Shown here piece after piece: positions 23,986-32,999 of a stretch of DNA of 64,000 bases. The stretch's first letter is position 1; each line of letters begins with the position of its first letter. The notes beneath the pieces were generated by a model, which saw nothing but the letters and a program-made list of their open reading frames with translations, was not told the DNA's origin and made no database searches. This DNA is from Vandiemenella viatica (Eukaryota > Arthropoda > Insecta > Orthoptera > Morabidae), in contig JARYHS010008074.1 in NCBI GenBank assembly GCA_031002005.1, positions 183,792,494 through 183,856,493 on the forward strand, written 5' to 3'. The position numbers and the translations under genes were made by a program.

Positions 23986-25959
23986 ACAGATCATTAATGT
24001 GGTTATTGGTTGTCACTATGACTCATATTTTGTTATCTATTACTAATTCTGCCTATTGCCCTGTGTGAAGCTAAATGCATCTTGCATATCTAGTGCTGTT
24101 AACATTTCCTCTGCTTGTTCCACCATAACTACATTGTATAAATTTTCTTGGGCTGATGTGGGCATTCAGGTAATAATATCTCTTACCAACTCTTCTTCTG
24201 GCAATGGTGGGAGATATAGCGAGTCTTTGCTACTTCCTTATAAAAAAAAATTCCGCTAGCGTTAGTCTACCCTTCAGGTTGTAATGGTGTCCTGTACATA
24301 ATAGTCGTATGGCTCTATATTGTGTTTGTGGAGACCAGTACTGACGTAGAAATGCCTTTTTGAACTGTTCATGTGTTGTACATTTGGGAATATTTACTTC
24401 CCTGCAGTCTCGGCTGGTGCCTCGCTAATGCTGAAATATGCAATTGATCTTTTCAGGGTCAGTGTATTGGTGGAATACTTGATACGTCTCAAAACTGCTT
24501 AGAAACCTCACTGGATATACGTTTTCATCCTGGAAAAATGTTTGATGTTAAACTTTATAGGAGCTGCTAGTGAAACATCCATAGTTAAAAGTGTGTTAAC
24601 ACTGATTTCTATTCCTTAGGACTGTATCAACGCTTTCCCTACAAGTTAAGGCCTCTTGTTGTACTGCTTGAAAGTTGTTATTAATTGCTTCAATATGTTT
24701 GGTTTTGGTGTGTACTTGTTTTTTCAATGAGAGTATGTTTACTTTGAATATTGTTTACCTGTATAAGACACTCTTTGGTTTGGTTGGTTAGTCCCTGAAT
24801 ATGTTGTTTATTCTGATTGGTTTGTGTTTTCACAAGTTCCAAATCATGTCTAAGTAAACCCATTTCGTTTACACATTCTGTTCTATTATTCTCAATATGC
24901 CCTTGTAGAGCTGCCACTTGCATGTTCATAACTTGAAAATTAGATTAAACTCGGTTTGTGATCTGCGTAGCAACATCAGTTATGTGTTTTGTTACTTCAG
25001 TATGGTTTTTAATACATTCCTCTTTATCAGCAGTGAGATTCCTACCTAAAACTGGCATTTTTGTTGATCTAATTTGTCAATAGTTTTTCCCCATCTATAA
25101 GTTTTGGTAGTAAGGCCTGCAATTAGACTAGAATGTGTGTGGAATATTTCAGAACTTTGCTGGAATTTTGTTTCTAAATCTGTCCTAAGTATGGACTCTA
25201 ATTGCTCAAGCTTTGTATCAATTTTATGATCGATGGCTTTTAAGTTCTTTGTTAAAAACTTGTGACTGATTATCAAATATGTGGTCCATGTTCTCAAATT
25301 TTTGGTTCATCTTTTCATTGGTTGCACCTCTTCGGCCTCCAATATCTTGTTTCTGACTGTCAAATTTTTTATTCATTTGACCTATTTGATCCCTGACATT
25401 ATGAAAAAGGGCTCAAATGTCGTATTGATTAAGCTCAGCTTGATTAGTTACCATGTCGACCAATTGTGTTCAGTCAGGAGTATCGAGTGTAAACCCCTCA
25501 CAGTCACTACTAGGGTCTGATTGAAAGATTTTATTTGTAACTAGCTGACCCGGCAATGCTTCACTATTGCTGGACTTGAGTAGGCACATAGATTAAATGA
25601 AAAAATATTTACATACAAATTTTAAACAGCTGTTTCATTCATTTTCAGTTGGAAAGGGTGAGAGGGGATGCGCTTTGGAAAACATATGCAGGCAGTATTT
25701 TTCTGTTTGTTTCAAAGTATAAGTGTGCAAATTCCCATTGAAATCTGATGAAATGTGTGGTTTTGTTTAAATTATGGGGAGGAGGGGTGGTTTTTTTTTT
25801 TTTTGACAGGAACCTTCTCCGTCATCCCGTCGACAACTCACCAAAGCTTCACCGTAAACGGACGAACGGTTTGTGCCTGTTTTTCATTCTAAAATATACA
25901 AAACCAATAAAAGACAGTGATTTTATTTTTGTGTTTGAAATTTAATTTAAGAACGTTTA

Positions 25960-26133
25960 TTCATGTGCTTTAGCATATACAATATTTTTAGTCTTTCCAT
26001 CTTTTACAAGATCAAATAAATTTTCCGGCTGTCCCACTCGTGAGCATGCTACATATAATTGACCATATGATAGGCATGGGTTTTCCAGATTTAATCCGCA
26101 AACTTGAAGCGATTGACCTTGTGAATATTTGGA
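25960..26133 (-). pseudogene. Helitron Rep/helicase C-terminal fragment
   Basis: The minus strand encodes KYSQGQSLQVCGLNLENPC, then YGQLYVACSRVGQPENLFD and TKNIVYAKA before a stop. SQGQSL and YVACSRV are the last helicase motifs of the Pif1-like domain in Helitron RepHel proteins. Everything upstream of SQGQSL is replaced by the 147-bp tandem array. The full protein would nick and unwind element DNA for rolling-circle transposition. This piece alone is non-functional. Confidence 0.88.
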
Positions 26134-26765
26134 AACCATACGTAATGGGGTTGGAAAGGGGGAGAGGGGATGAATATTCGGAAACCATATATTGGCAGTA
26201 TTTTTCTGTATGTTTTAACGTATAAGTGTACAAATTCTTATCTAAATCGGATAAAAAATGTGGTTTGCCTAAATTATGGGGTAAAAACGTAATGGGGGTG
26301 GAAAGGGGGAGAGGGAATGAATATTCGGAAACCATATGTTGGCAGTATTTTTCTGTTTGTTTTAAAGTATAAGTGTACAAATTCTTATCTAAATTGGATA
26401 AAAAATGTGGTTTGCCTAAATTATGGGGTAAAAACGTAATGGGGTTGGAAAGGGGGCGAGGGGATTAATATTCGGAAACTGTATGTAGGCAGTATTTTTC
26501 TGTTTGTTTTAAAGTATAAGTGTACAAATTCTTATCTAAATCGGATAAAAAATGTGGTTTGCCTAAATTATGGGGTAAAAACGTAATGGGGTTGGAAAGG
26601 GGGAGAGGGGATGAATATTCGGAAACCATATGTTGGCAATATTTTTCTGTTTGTTTTAAAGTATAAGTGTACAAATTCCTATCTAAATCGGATAAAAAAT
26701 GTGGTTTTGCCTAAATTATGGGGAATAGGGGGTGACTTTTTGGAAATTTTTTTTCACAGGAACCT
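26134..26765 (-). repeat. 147-bp tandem array inside the Helitron
   Basis: Four near-identical units. The marker 'attcggaaac' starts at 26,175, 26,323, 26,470 and 26,617, giving spacings of 148, 147 and 147. A more diverged related unit lies in the 3' part of the element near 25,645-25,790. On the minus strand the period is a multiple of three, and three of the four units stay open (49-residue repeats containing YTYTLKQTEKYCQ). One unit has a TAA. Confidence 0.88.
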
Positions 26766-27375
26766 TCGCAGACGCACTCTCGAAAACTCTCCAAAGTTTC
26801 ATTGCAATCTGATAAATGGTATAGGAATGCATAGAAGACGAACAAACCCACAAACCCACAACCCTGTTTTAAGGGTTGGAAAAAGAAAAGGGCTGTTTTA
26901 AGGGTTTTTACGGCAATTATTCGAATTTTTCTCGCCGTAAAAACCATCCTTGAACTCCAACGAACATTTTTTTTAAAAAATTGGCGAAAGTGGTCCAGGC
27001 GTTGTTGAGTTATGCGCTTACCAACACATTTTGCGATTCATTTTTATATTATAGATTGAACAATAGTGTGATGGGTTGTTAATCTCTTCACAAAAAGCGT
27101 CTGTTTGTGCCAATGGAGCAACCTCCTGATTTTGGTCAAGGTTATCTATCTCAGAATGTTGAGGTACTTGAGGTATTGAACTGTAGTTAATATTGTCTGG
27201 TGAATTACCAAAGTGAATGTCTGAACTATCTGAAGGTTGTGGCAAATTAGCCCATTATTTCATCATCAGTGGACAAAAGTTTTTTTTTTTTCCTATGGCA
27301 TTCGGCAACTAAGCCATACAGCCAGCTCAATGTGTTTATGATAACTATTCCAGTGAATTATTTTCTCCAGTACAT

Positions 27376-27530
27376 TTTAATTTCTAAGTATGGACACCAC
27401 AGGACGGAAATGACATTCTTAGATACAACACTTAAACACCTATGCCCTCGGATAGAATCGAACTGTCGACCTTCGGCACGTGGGGCCATTACTCTACTAC
27501 CCTACGCTACTGAAGCCGGCCTGGACAAAT
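27376..27530 (-). repeat. tRNA-like SINE head
   Basis: The minus strand has an A-box-like stretch (TAGGGTAGTAGAGTAATGG) and a B-box-like one (CAGTTCGATTCTATCC) about 35 bases on. This is the spacing of a tRNA-derived polymerase III promoter. It does not fold convincingly as a real tRNA, and no SINE body shared with the other copies was seen. Confidence 0.55.
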
Positions 27531-27766
27531 GTTATTCAGTATTATTACTGTTTATTATCAGCCATAGTATCAAAATCAAAAGTTTCGAGAAAAATTATAG
27601 TGTAATTTATCAAAATTTCTGGTAAATTGGTTGGAATTAATACCAATATGAAGGGTAATATTAATGATGAATATGTCCACTGTATGAAATGTATTAAATA
27701 CAAGGTCAAACCAAATTACAAAAATCAAAACACACAAAAACAGAGGCTATCATAAACATTGTATGA

Positions 27767-27767
<1 letters not shown>

Positions 27768-27802
<35 letters not shown>
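27768..27802. repeat. (TA)n microsatellite
   Basis: About 16 TA repeats directly left of a Tc1/mariner-type element. The element's right flank also reads TATATA, so the transposon inserted into the microsatellite. Confidence 0.9.
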
Positions 27803-27803
<1 letters not shown>

Positions 27804-27806
<3 letters not shown>

Positions 27807-29123
27807 GGTGTTTCAAAAAGGATATACATATTACAAAGTATTCTTTTGTCCAAACTATCGATTGCTGCGCCCCGGCTCGGCTATTGGAGAAATGAATACC
27901 TCGTCTAGTTTATTTAATAGCCGCTAGATGTCAGTCGTCTTGTGTTATTCTTGGTAACCGTCATATGTTTAAAATGGCTACTCCACAGCAGAAATCATTT
28001 TGTGTTATCGAGTTTGCGAAGTACAATTCCGTGATTACAGTGCAAAGACATTTCAGGTTGAGGTACCAAATGCATCCTTCGAATGGGTGGAACATTCGTA
28101 GATGGTATCGACAGTTTGTAGATACCGGATGTGTATGTAAAGGAAAGAGTCCTGGCCGCCCTCGTGTTTCTGAGGCACATGTTGCACGAATTCAAACTGC
28201 TTTCCAACGTAGTCCTTCAAAATCAACTAGTCGTGCTAGTCAGGAGTTACAACTACCTACAACAATAATTTGGCGTGTTTTGAGACGTCGATTGGTTATG
28301 AAGCCATACAAGTTACAGTTGTTACAAGCTCTGCGTCCTGATGACAAATGGAAACGTGGCATTTTGTAACAAGATTAATGAAGCTATTGACAATGATAAC
28401 ACTTTCGCACAACGCATTGTTTTCAGTGCTGAAGTGACTTTCCATGTTAGTGGTCAGGTAAAGAAACACAATGTTCGAATTTGGGGTCTACAGAACCCAC
28501 ATGCAGTCATTGAACATGGATGAGATTCGCCTAAAGTCAATGTGTTTTGTGCGATATCCCGATCATCTGTTTACGGCCCATTTTTCTTCAATGAAAACAC
28601 GGTTCATGGTCAGCAGTATCTCTCTATGTTACAAAACTGCTTGTTTCCGAGGCTGCACGAAGACAACTTCATTTTTCAACAAGACGGGGCACCCCCTCAC
28701 TGGAGTCGCCAAGTGCGTGAATATCTGAATGAAACTCTACCGAACCGTTGGATTGGTCGTCAGGGAGCTGGCGACTTAGCATGCATCAGCTGGGCTCCAC
28801 AGTCACCGGATTTGACATCCTGTGACTTCTTCCTGTGGGGTTTCATTAAAGACAACGTGTATGTACCACCACTCCCACAGAACCTTGAGGAACCGGATCC
28901 ATACTGCCGTAACATCAGTGACGAAGGACATGCTTGCCCGAGTATGGGAGGAATTTGAGTATCGATGTGATATTGTTCGTGTGGCTGATGGAGGACATAT
29001 TGAACATCTGTAATCTGAACTTAAGAGGTTCGTAAATATGTGTGTAAAGTTTCATATTCGTATGTCTTACAGTTTAATAAATATATGCATTTGAAATACG
29101 TATATTCTTTTTGAAACACCCTG
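27804..29123 (+). mobile_element. Tc1/mariner-superfamily transposon, about 1.32 kb
   Basis: Terminal inverted repeats are CAGGGTGTTTCAAAAAGGAT at the left and its inverse (with one change) at the right, ending CACCCTG at 29,123 and followed by TA. The left flank is the (TA)n tract. The ends enclose one transposase gene in the plus orientation, broken by stops and frameshifts. Confidence 0.9.
27965..29013 (+). pseudogene. Tc1/mariner-type transposase, broken
   Basis: It starts MFKMATPQQKSFCVIEFAKY, with two helix-turn-helix-like segments (WNIRRWYRQFVDTG; STSRASQELQLPTTIIWRVL) joined by a GRPR-like linker (SPGRPRVSE). The catalytic core reads RIVFSAEVTFHVSG, where the first catalytic aspartate has become alanine. 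It continues with IFQQDGAPPHW and SPDLTSCDFFLWG. The tail YVPPLPQNLEE and GGHIEHL is intact. Frame changes occur near 28,365, 28,520 and 28,900. Without the D-to-A change and the frameshifts this would be a full-length enzyme of a family common in insects. Confidence 0.9.
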
Positions 29124-29125
29124 TA

Positions 29126-30982
29126 TATACCCGAACATTGATATCATATTACATTAGCTGAATGAAGTACTGAAAATTATTCCAAAGGTGTAAAACTGCT
29201 GATACAAGGAAATGTTCTGACTTGAATGCCAAGAACCAATACAGAATGAAAAGAAAGATTATTTTTTTTTTTTTACACACTTCCGATCAGCTGATTAGAA
29301 CAACACAACAATTAATCTTGATATGTTTTCTAATGTACTCAGATGGTGTTGAGTAAGCAAACCACAATTATTGGTTCACAGTAGTAAGAATAGTTCCTGT
29401 ATTAAACTGAACTCAGAGAAAAGATAAAAAAAAAGAAACTTAGTTTTCTGTTACGACAGTATACTGTCCGATTAAGTGATTGAAGTAATTAATTTACAAT
29501 AATACTGTATACAGTATTCAAAATATACTGCTTATAAGTTTCAGGAATTATTTTAGTGAAACGGGGCGTTTGTAAGAAAAAAAAAATTGAACAAATTAAT
29601 GTAACTTGCAGACAAGGAAAGCTATGATCTTGTGTTAATATGAACACAGTAATACCATGGTAGTTAACAATTAGACATAATGTTAGAAGACTGTAACAAG
29701 CAGCAATAGGTTATACCTTATTACACAAATCGGGTTTAATAAGACAAAATAAAATTCTGGAAAATGTCACACTTTGTATATTGTTTTACAGTAAATCTCT
29801 GTTAGAAGAATATATTTGCAACTGCAATAAGGTGCCAATATAATCAGCAAAGCAACTAGTCTGCGACAGGTGATTATTGATAACCCGCCCTTCGCCAAAA
29901 TTTATCAGTTGTATCAATTCTGTAACATTTACTTGGAGAAAATAAACTAATTGCACTATGTTGCGTAGCTGCAATTTGCTGTGTAAACCGGTACTTAGCT
30001 GTGGTGGATACCTTTGTACCTTGTTATTGGCTATTGCACAATGTGGTTTTTTTTTGCCACTATCAGCTCACTGTGACATGTAGCGTTGATTTCACAATCG
30101 TGTTTGTAGGGATGTGGTGGTGAGGGGAAAAAACATTGCCTGGCCACCATTGGCTAAGTTGCAACCAAGCAATTGTAGCCGTTGTTGGTCGTCTTCTCTG
30201 CCATTCATTTTTTCTTCTAACTGTCCCGGCAATTGGATATTGCCAGCTTGCCTCACTAGTCACTATGTAACGAGGAAATTTTCATGGGGTATTCTCGTAT
30301 ATGTAATGTTTGTTAGCTGGGTGTACCTCCAGTCTTATACCTATTGCTGACCCTCACAAGTTGTTGTTACTCTGCCACAGTCTTGGGAAAGCACTCTTTT
30401 GTACCTTGTTATTGTTTGAAGACTTAACAGATGATGATATGAATAATTTGGACCATGAAAGGAACATATAGGTATACTGCTAGGCACTGGTGTAGGATTT
30501 CTCACAGATTCGTAAGTCAACAATAGTCACCACCTGGGATTTGCGAAATTCAACTAGATTATTAATGCAAATGCTTGTCACTAGCAAGTTAATACTAAAG
30601 AATGTTGTATATGATTCAGAAGATCAATTTTAAACTGTTTATTTCAAAATACCAATGCCCAGGCTGGTACCAGTTCCACATTACAATGAAAGTTTAGGCA
30701 TCGTACCTTGACTTGAAGATGGTACATTAGCAATTAGAAACTCAGCACCCTAAACAGGATATATTGTCATTATTGGGCTAACGCATGAATTCGACAGTCT
30801 TTGCGGCTTACATTACAGCTAGTCAAGGCAATAGACAATGCCAGCGACCCAGCAAAACACTGCTCATGGTCCACATAAAATTCATCCATGAGCGATAGAC
30901 ATGCCAAATCACCATAGCCACTTGTAAAAGACTAATTAATAACATGTCTGCTCTGCTTCTATTTGACTTGCAGCCAATTGTA
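29126..30982. other. AT-rich non-coding stretch
   Basis: No recognised genes or element ends. Two short similar segments ('gtaccttgttattg') lie near 30,016 and 30,400. Confidence 0.45.
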
Positions 30983-31330
30983 AAGGCCGGTCTACACGTA
31001 ACATCTTGACTGACATCTTAATTGATCAGGCAAAAATCAGGTAAAATCGACCATAAACTCGTGTCCACACTCTTCCGTTTTTGACTTCCATCTTTAGCTC
31101 AGTTCTATTGAAATCATGGATGAAGCATTACTTTTAGTGGTTATTTCACTATGTGTAATGAGATTAAAAATTAAGAATAGTCTAGAAGATGGTTGCTAAA
31201 GAGGAAAAGGTTCTTTCATCTGAATTTGCTTCTAAAATTACACCATGGACCTGGAGACTGGTGTAATCATTTACAAATGGTTACGGACCCTTGTTTTAAA
31301 AAAATCTAAAAACAAAAACAAGACACTGCA

Positions 31331-31549
31331 TTGAGAAGGAGAATCTCACCCCTTGAGAGACTGACTGCTGTGCCAATATTTCTAGTAACAAGTGGAAACT
31401 ACAAAGATCTAGTGTTCACAACTGTAATGTCAAAACAATCTCAAGATCTTAAGTTTATAGCTGTAATATCGCAACACTCTTTTAGCCGCCTTATACCAGA
31501 ATCTAGTCGAGTTACATACAAAATTAAATATATCACACCATTCAGTTAA
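31331..31549 (+). pseudogene. Harbinger nuclease N-terminal fragment (HARBI1-like)
   Basis: The frame reads ISPLERLTAVPIFLVTSGNY, then KDLVFTTVMSKQS and SFSRLIPESSRVTYKI. This matches the segment before the DDE core in Harbinger nucleases (rERLxxtLrfLAtGxSyxxL...fxis). The DDE catalytic part is absent. The upstream 31,100-31,330 region holds further short, broken coding. Confidence 0.7.
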
Positions 31550-31741
31550 AAAGACATGGACCTGTTCTGGAATATGCGAAACGTGTAAGGGATACATTCA
31601 AGTGGTTTTTTAAGAACCAAGGATCATGACATTGGAGAACAACACTGTAACTCTTTTAGGAGAATTTGATAAAATAATTTTGAAGACAATATTTATTTAT
31701 TTCATTTATATTTAGCACCACTATCTGGCTATTAAATAATT

Positions 31742-31999
31742 CTACTTTATTTTTATATGTACATTTCTATGTACAGTTCCACTAATTTGCTCTTCTGAAT
31801 CATCCTCTGTATTGATAATTGTTTCTTTTGGGGTATCTTTATACTTCAAGAATAAAAGATGTTTGAAATTCGACAGAGAAGGTTTATTAATATCACCAGC
31901 ACCAGAACATGCCAACTGCTTAATTTTTAGTAACCTTTTAAGAAACACTGAATGAAAAGAATTATATCCAATATACACTTGCTTATATCTATCAACCAA
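31742..31999 (-). pseudogene. Harbinger-associated MADF-like protein fragment
   Basis: Minus-strand residues ACSGAGDINKPSLSNFKHLL followed by FLKYKDTPKE resemble the SGxGaddvY.PxlWyfdxLxFL linker after the MADF/Myb-like DNA-binding domain of the second Harbinger protein. In live relatives that protein imports and guides the nuclease to the ends. The DNA-binding domain itself is missing. Its position inside the same terminal repeats supports the call. Confidence 0.6.
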
Positions 32000-32220
32000 A
32001 GCATATGTTTAATTTTCTTTTCTCTGTCACTATAGTCATTCGACTTTAACTTGGTGTAGACAAGGATAACTAGGATACAACTCAATAAATTCCGTAAAGA
32101 AATCACTGTCCTAGATTCTAAAAGACCATCGTGTAAAGTGGTTTCAAAAAGAAAAACAAAATAATAGTTATTTTAGCTCAGCACAAGCTGTAAGATGATT
32201 AAAGACTGAAGGGAAAACAT

Positions 32221-32320
32221 CAATCAAGACCAAAAACAATGCTCCCACCAATCTGTTTTCTGGATGTCGTCAGTCAAGACTGAAAACAATGCTCCTGCTG
32301 ATCGATTTTCTGGAAGTCGT
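32221..32320. repeat. 50-bp tandem duplication near the Harbinger right end
   Basis: Two copies of a unit running 'agtcaagactgaaaacaatg ... ttttctggaagtcgtc', at 32,221-32,270 and 32,271-32,320, followed by the beginning of a third. Confidence 0.8.
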
Positions 32321-32739
32321 CCGTCTTCATTCAGTTCAGGTAAAACACCCGTTTTGCTGTGCACATACAATGTTTTGTCTGATACACGTTGCCTGATCAA
32401 GTAAAATGTCCGTCAAGACGTTATGTGTAGATCGGCCTTCATTTTTTTTAGTCGTCGCATGATCTAACCCACCAATCATGTGTATCTTTACTGCCTTGTG
32501 CACCAGATATTACTTCCTGGTGTAGCCTGCCTCTTTTTCTCTCTGTTTAGTTCTAAAGTTTACTGTCCTATCTCGCCAGCTAACATATCCTTTGCTGTTT
32601 TGGCCACTTACCAAAACAGTTCACCAACTCTGCTCTCTTAACACTTGTGTTACAAACTTCCATCTCCTTTCTCTATCACTAGCTGAATGCTGCCTAACCA
32701 GGCAACAGCAGCATTAACAAAAATTCTAATTTAATTTAT

Positions 32740-32975
32740 CTAATTAATAGGTACAGATCTTCAATCAAATAAATAACAACCCACATGATTAATTTTCACC
32801 TTACATGTAGAAAAACCTCTTGGGTTATTTATCACCTTACATGTTTGATTATTGACAGGAGTGTGTTGTATAACTATAGCTACCTTATTTAGTTGTGAGA
32901 AATATATGTAATAATTAAATAGTCAACTCATTAATAACTATCATTTCAATTAATTACCACTTTACGTGTTGATGC
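32740..32975 (+). repeat. Dispersed AT-rich repeat, copy A
   Basis: The segment from 'ggtacagatcttcaatcaaa' to 'aataactatcatttcaatta' is matched by the two ends of 39,835-40,475. Family unknown. Confidence 0.6.
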
Positions 32976-32999
32976 TGTGACAGCCTGCGCAATGAGGAG

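Larger units (their letters stand above)
25541..27055 (-). mobile_element. Helitron, non-autonomous, with helicase tail
   Basis: On the minus strand it starts TCTATAATATAAAAATGAATC at 27,055 and ends CTAG at 25,541, the TC...CTRR ends of Helitrons. Flanking bases are A (25,540) and T (27,056), matching the usual A^T target with no duplication. A hairpin (GCAAT/ATTGC, extendable with one mismatch) lies about 9 bases before CTAG. A Pif1-type helicase C-terminus is inside. At 1.5 kb it is far too short to be autonomous. It is inserted in gypsy-2 gag. Confidence 0.9.
20371..27245 (-). mobile_element. Decayed Ty3/gypsy retrotransposon (gypsy-2) carrying nested insertions
   Basis: Minus-strand order from the right is gag (27,245 to about 24,030), protease (about 23,470), protease-RT linker (23,066-22,848), RT (22,690-22,015) and RNase H (20,684-20,430). 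Three younger insertions interrupt it: a Helitron in gag at 25,541-27,055, a SINE near 23,795-23,985, and a solo LTR at 20,685-22,010 between RT and RNase H. Coding is broken throughout. With the proposed 3' LTR the element spans about 19,290-27,245. The 5' LTR was not found. Confidence 0.85.
24030..27245 (-). pseudogene. gypsy-2 gag remnants, split by a Helitron
   Basis: The N-terminal part (27,245-27,056) is acidic and polar (QPSDSSDIHFGNSPDN). Across the Helitron, the frame resumes left of 25,540. It then becomes a long coiled-coil-like stretch (KNLKAIDHKIDTKLEQLESI near 25,220; MNMQVAALQGHIENNRTEC at 24,929). A capsid-like segment follows near 24,390-24,100, with FKKAFLRQYWSPQTQYRAIR and YISPPLPEEELVRDI, matching gypsy gag capsid texture. 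Gag forms the cytoplasmic particle in live relatives. Stops and frame changes are frequent. Confidence 0.72.
30983..32439. mobile_element. PIF/Harbinger-type DNA transposon, internally deleted
   Basis: The left end reads AAGGCCGGTCTACACGTAAC and the right end is its near-perfect inverse (...ATGTGTAGATCGGCCTT). Similarity extends about 50 bp inward through the CTTGACxGACAT and TTGATCAGGCAA segments. Inside are a remnant of the nuclease (plus) and a remnant of a MADF-like second protein (minus), arranged tail to tail. That two-gene arrangement is typical of Harbinger elements. The 3-bp target duplication could not be fixed. At about 1.46 kb it is internally deleted. Confidence 0.8.
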
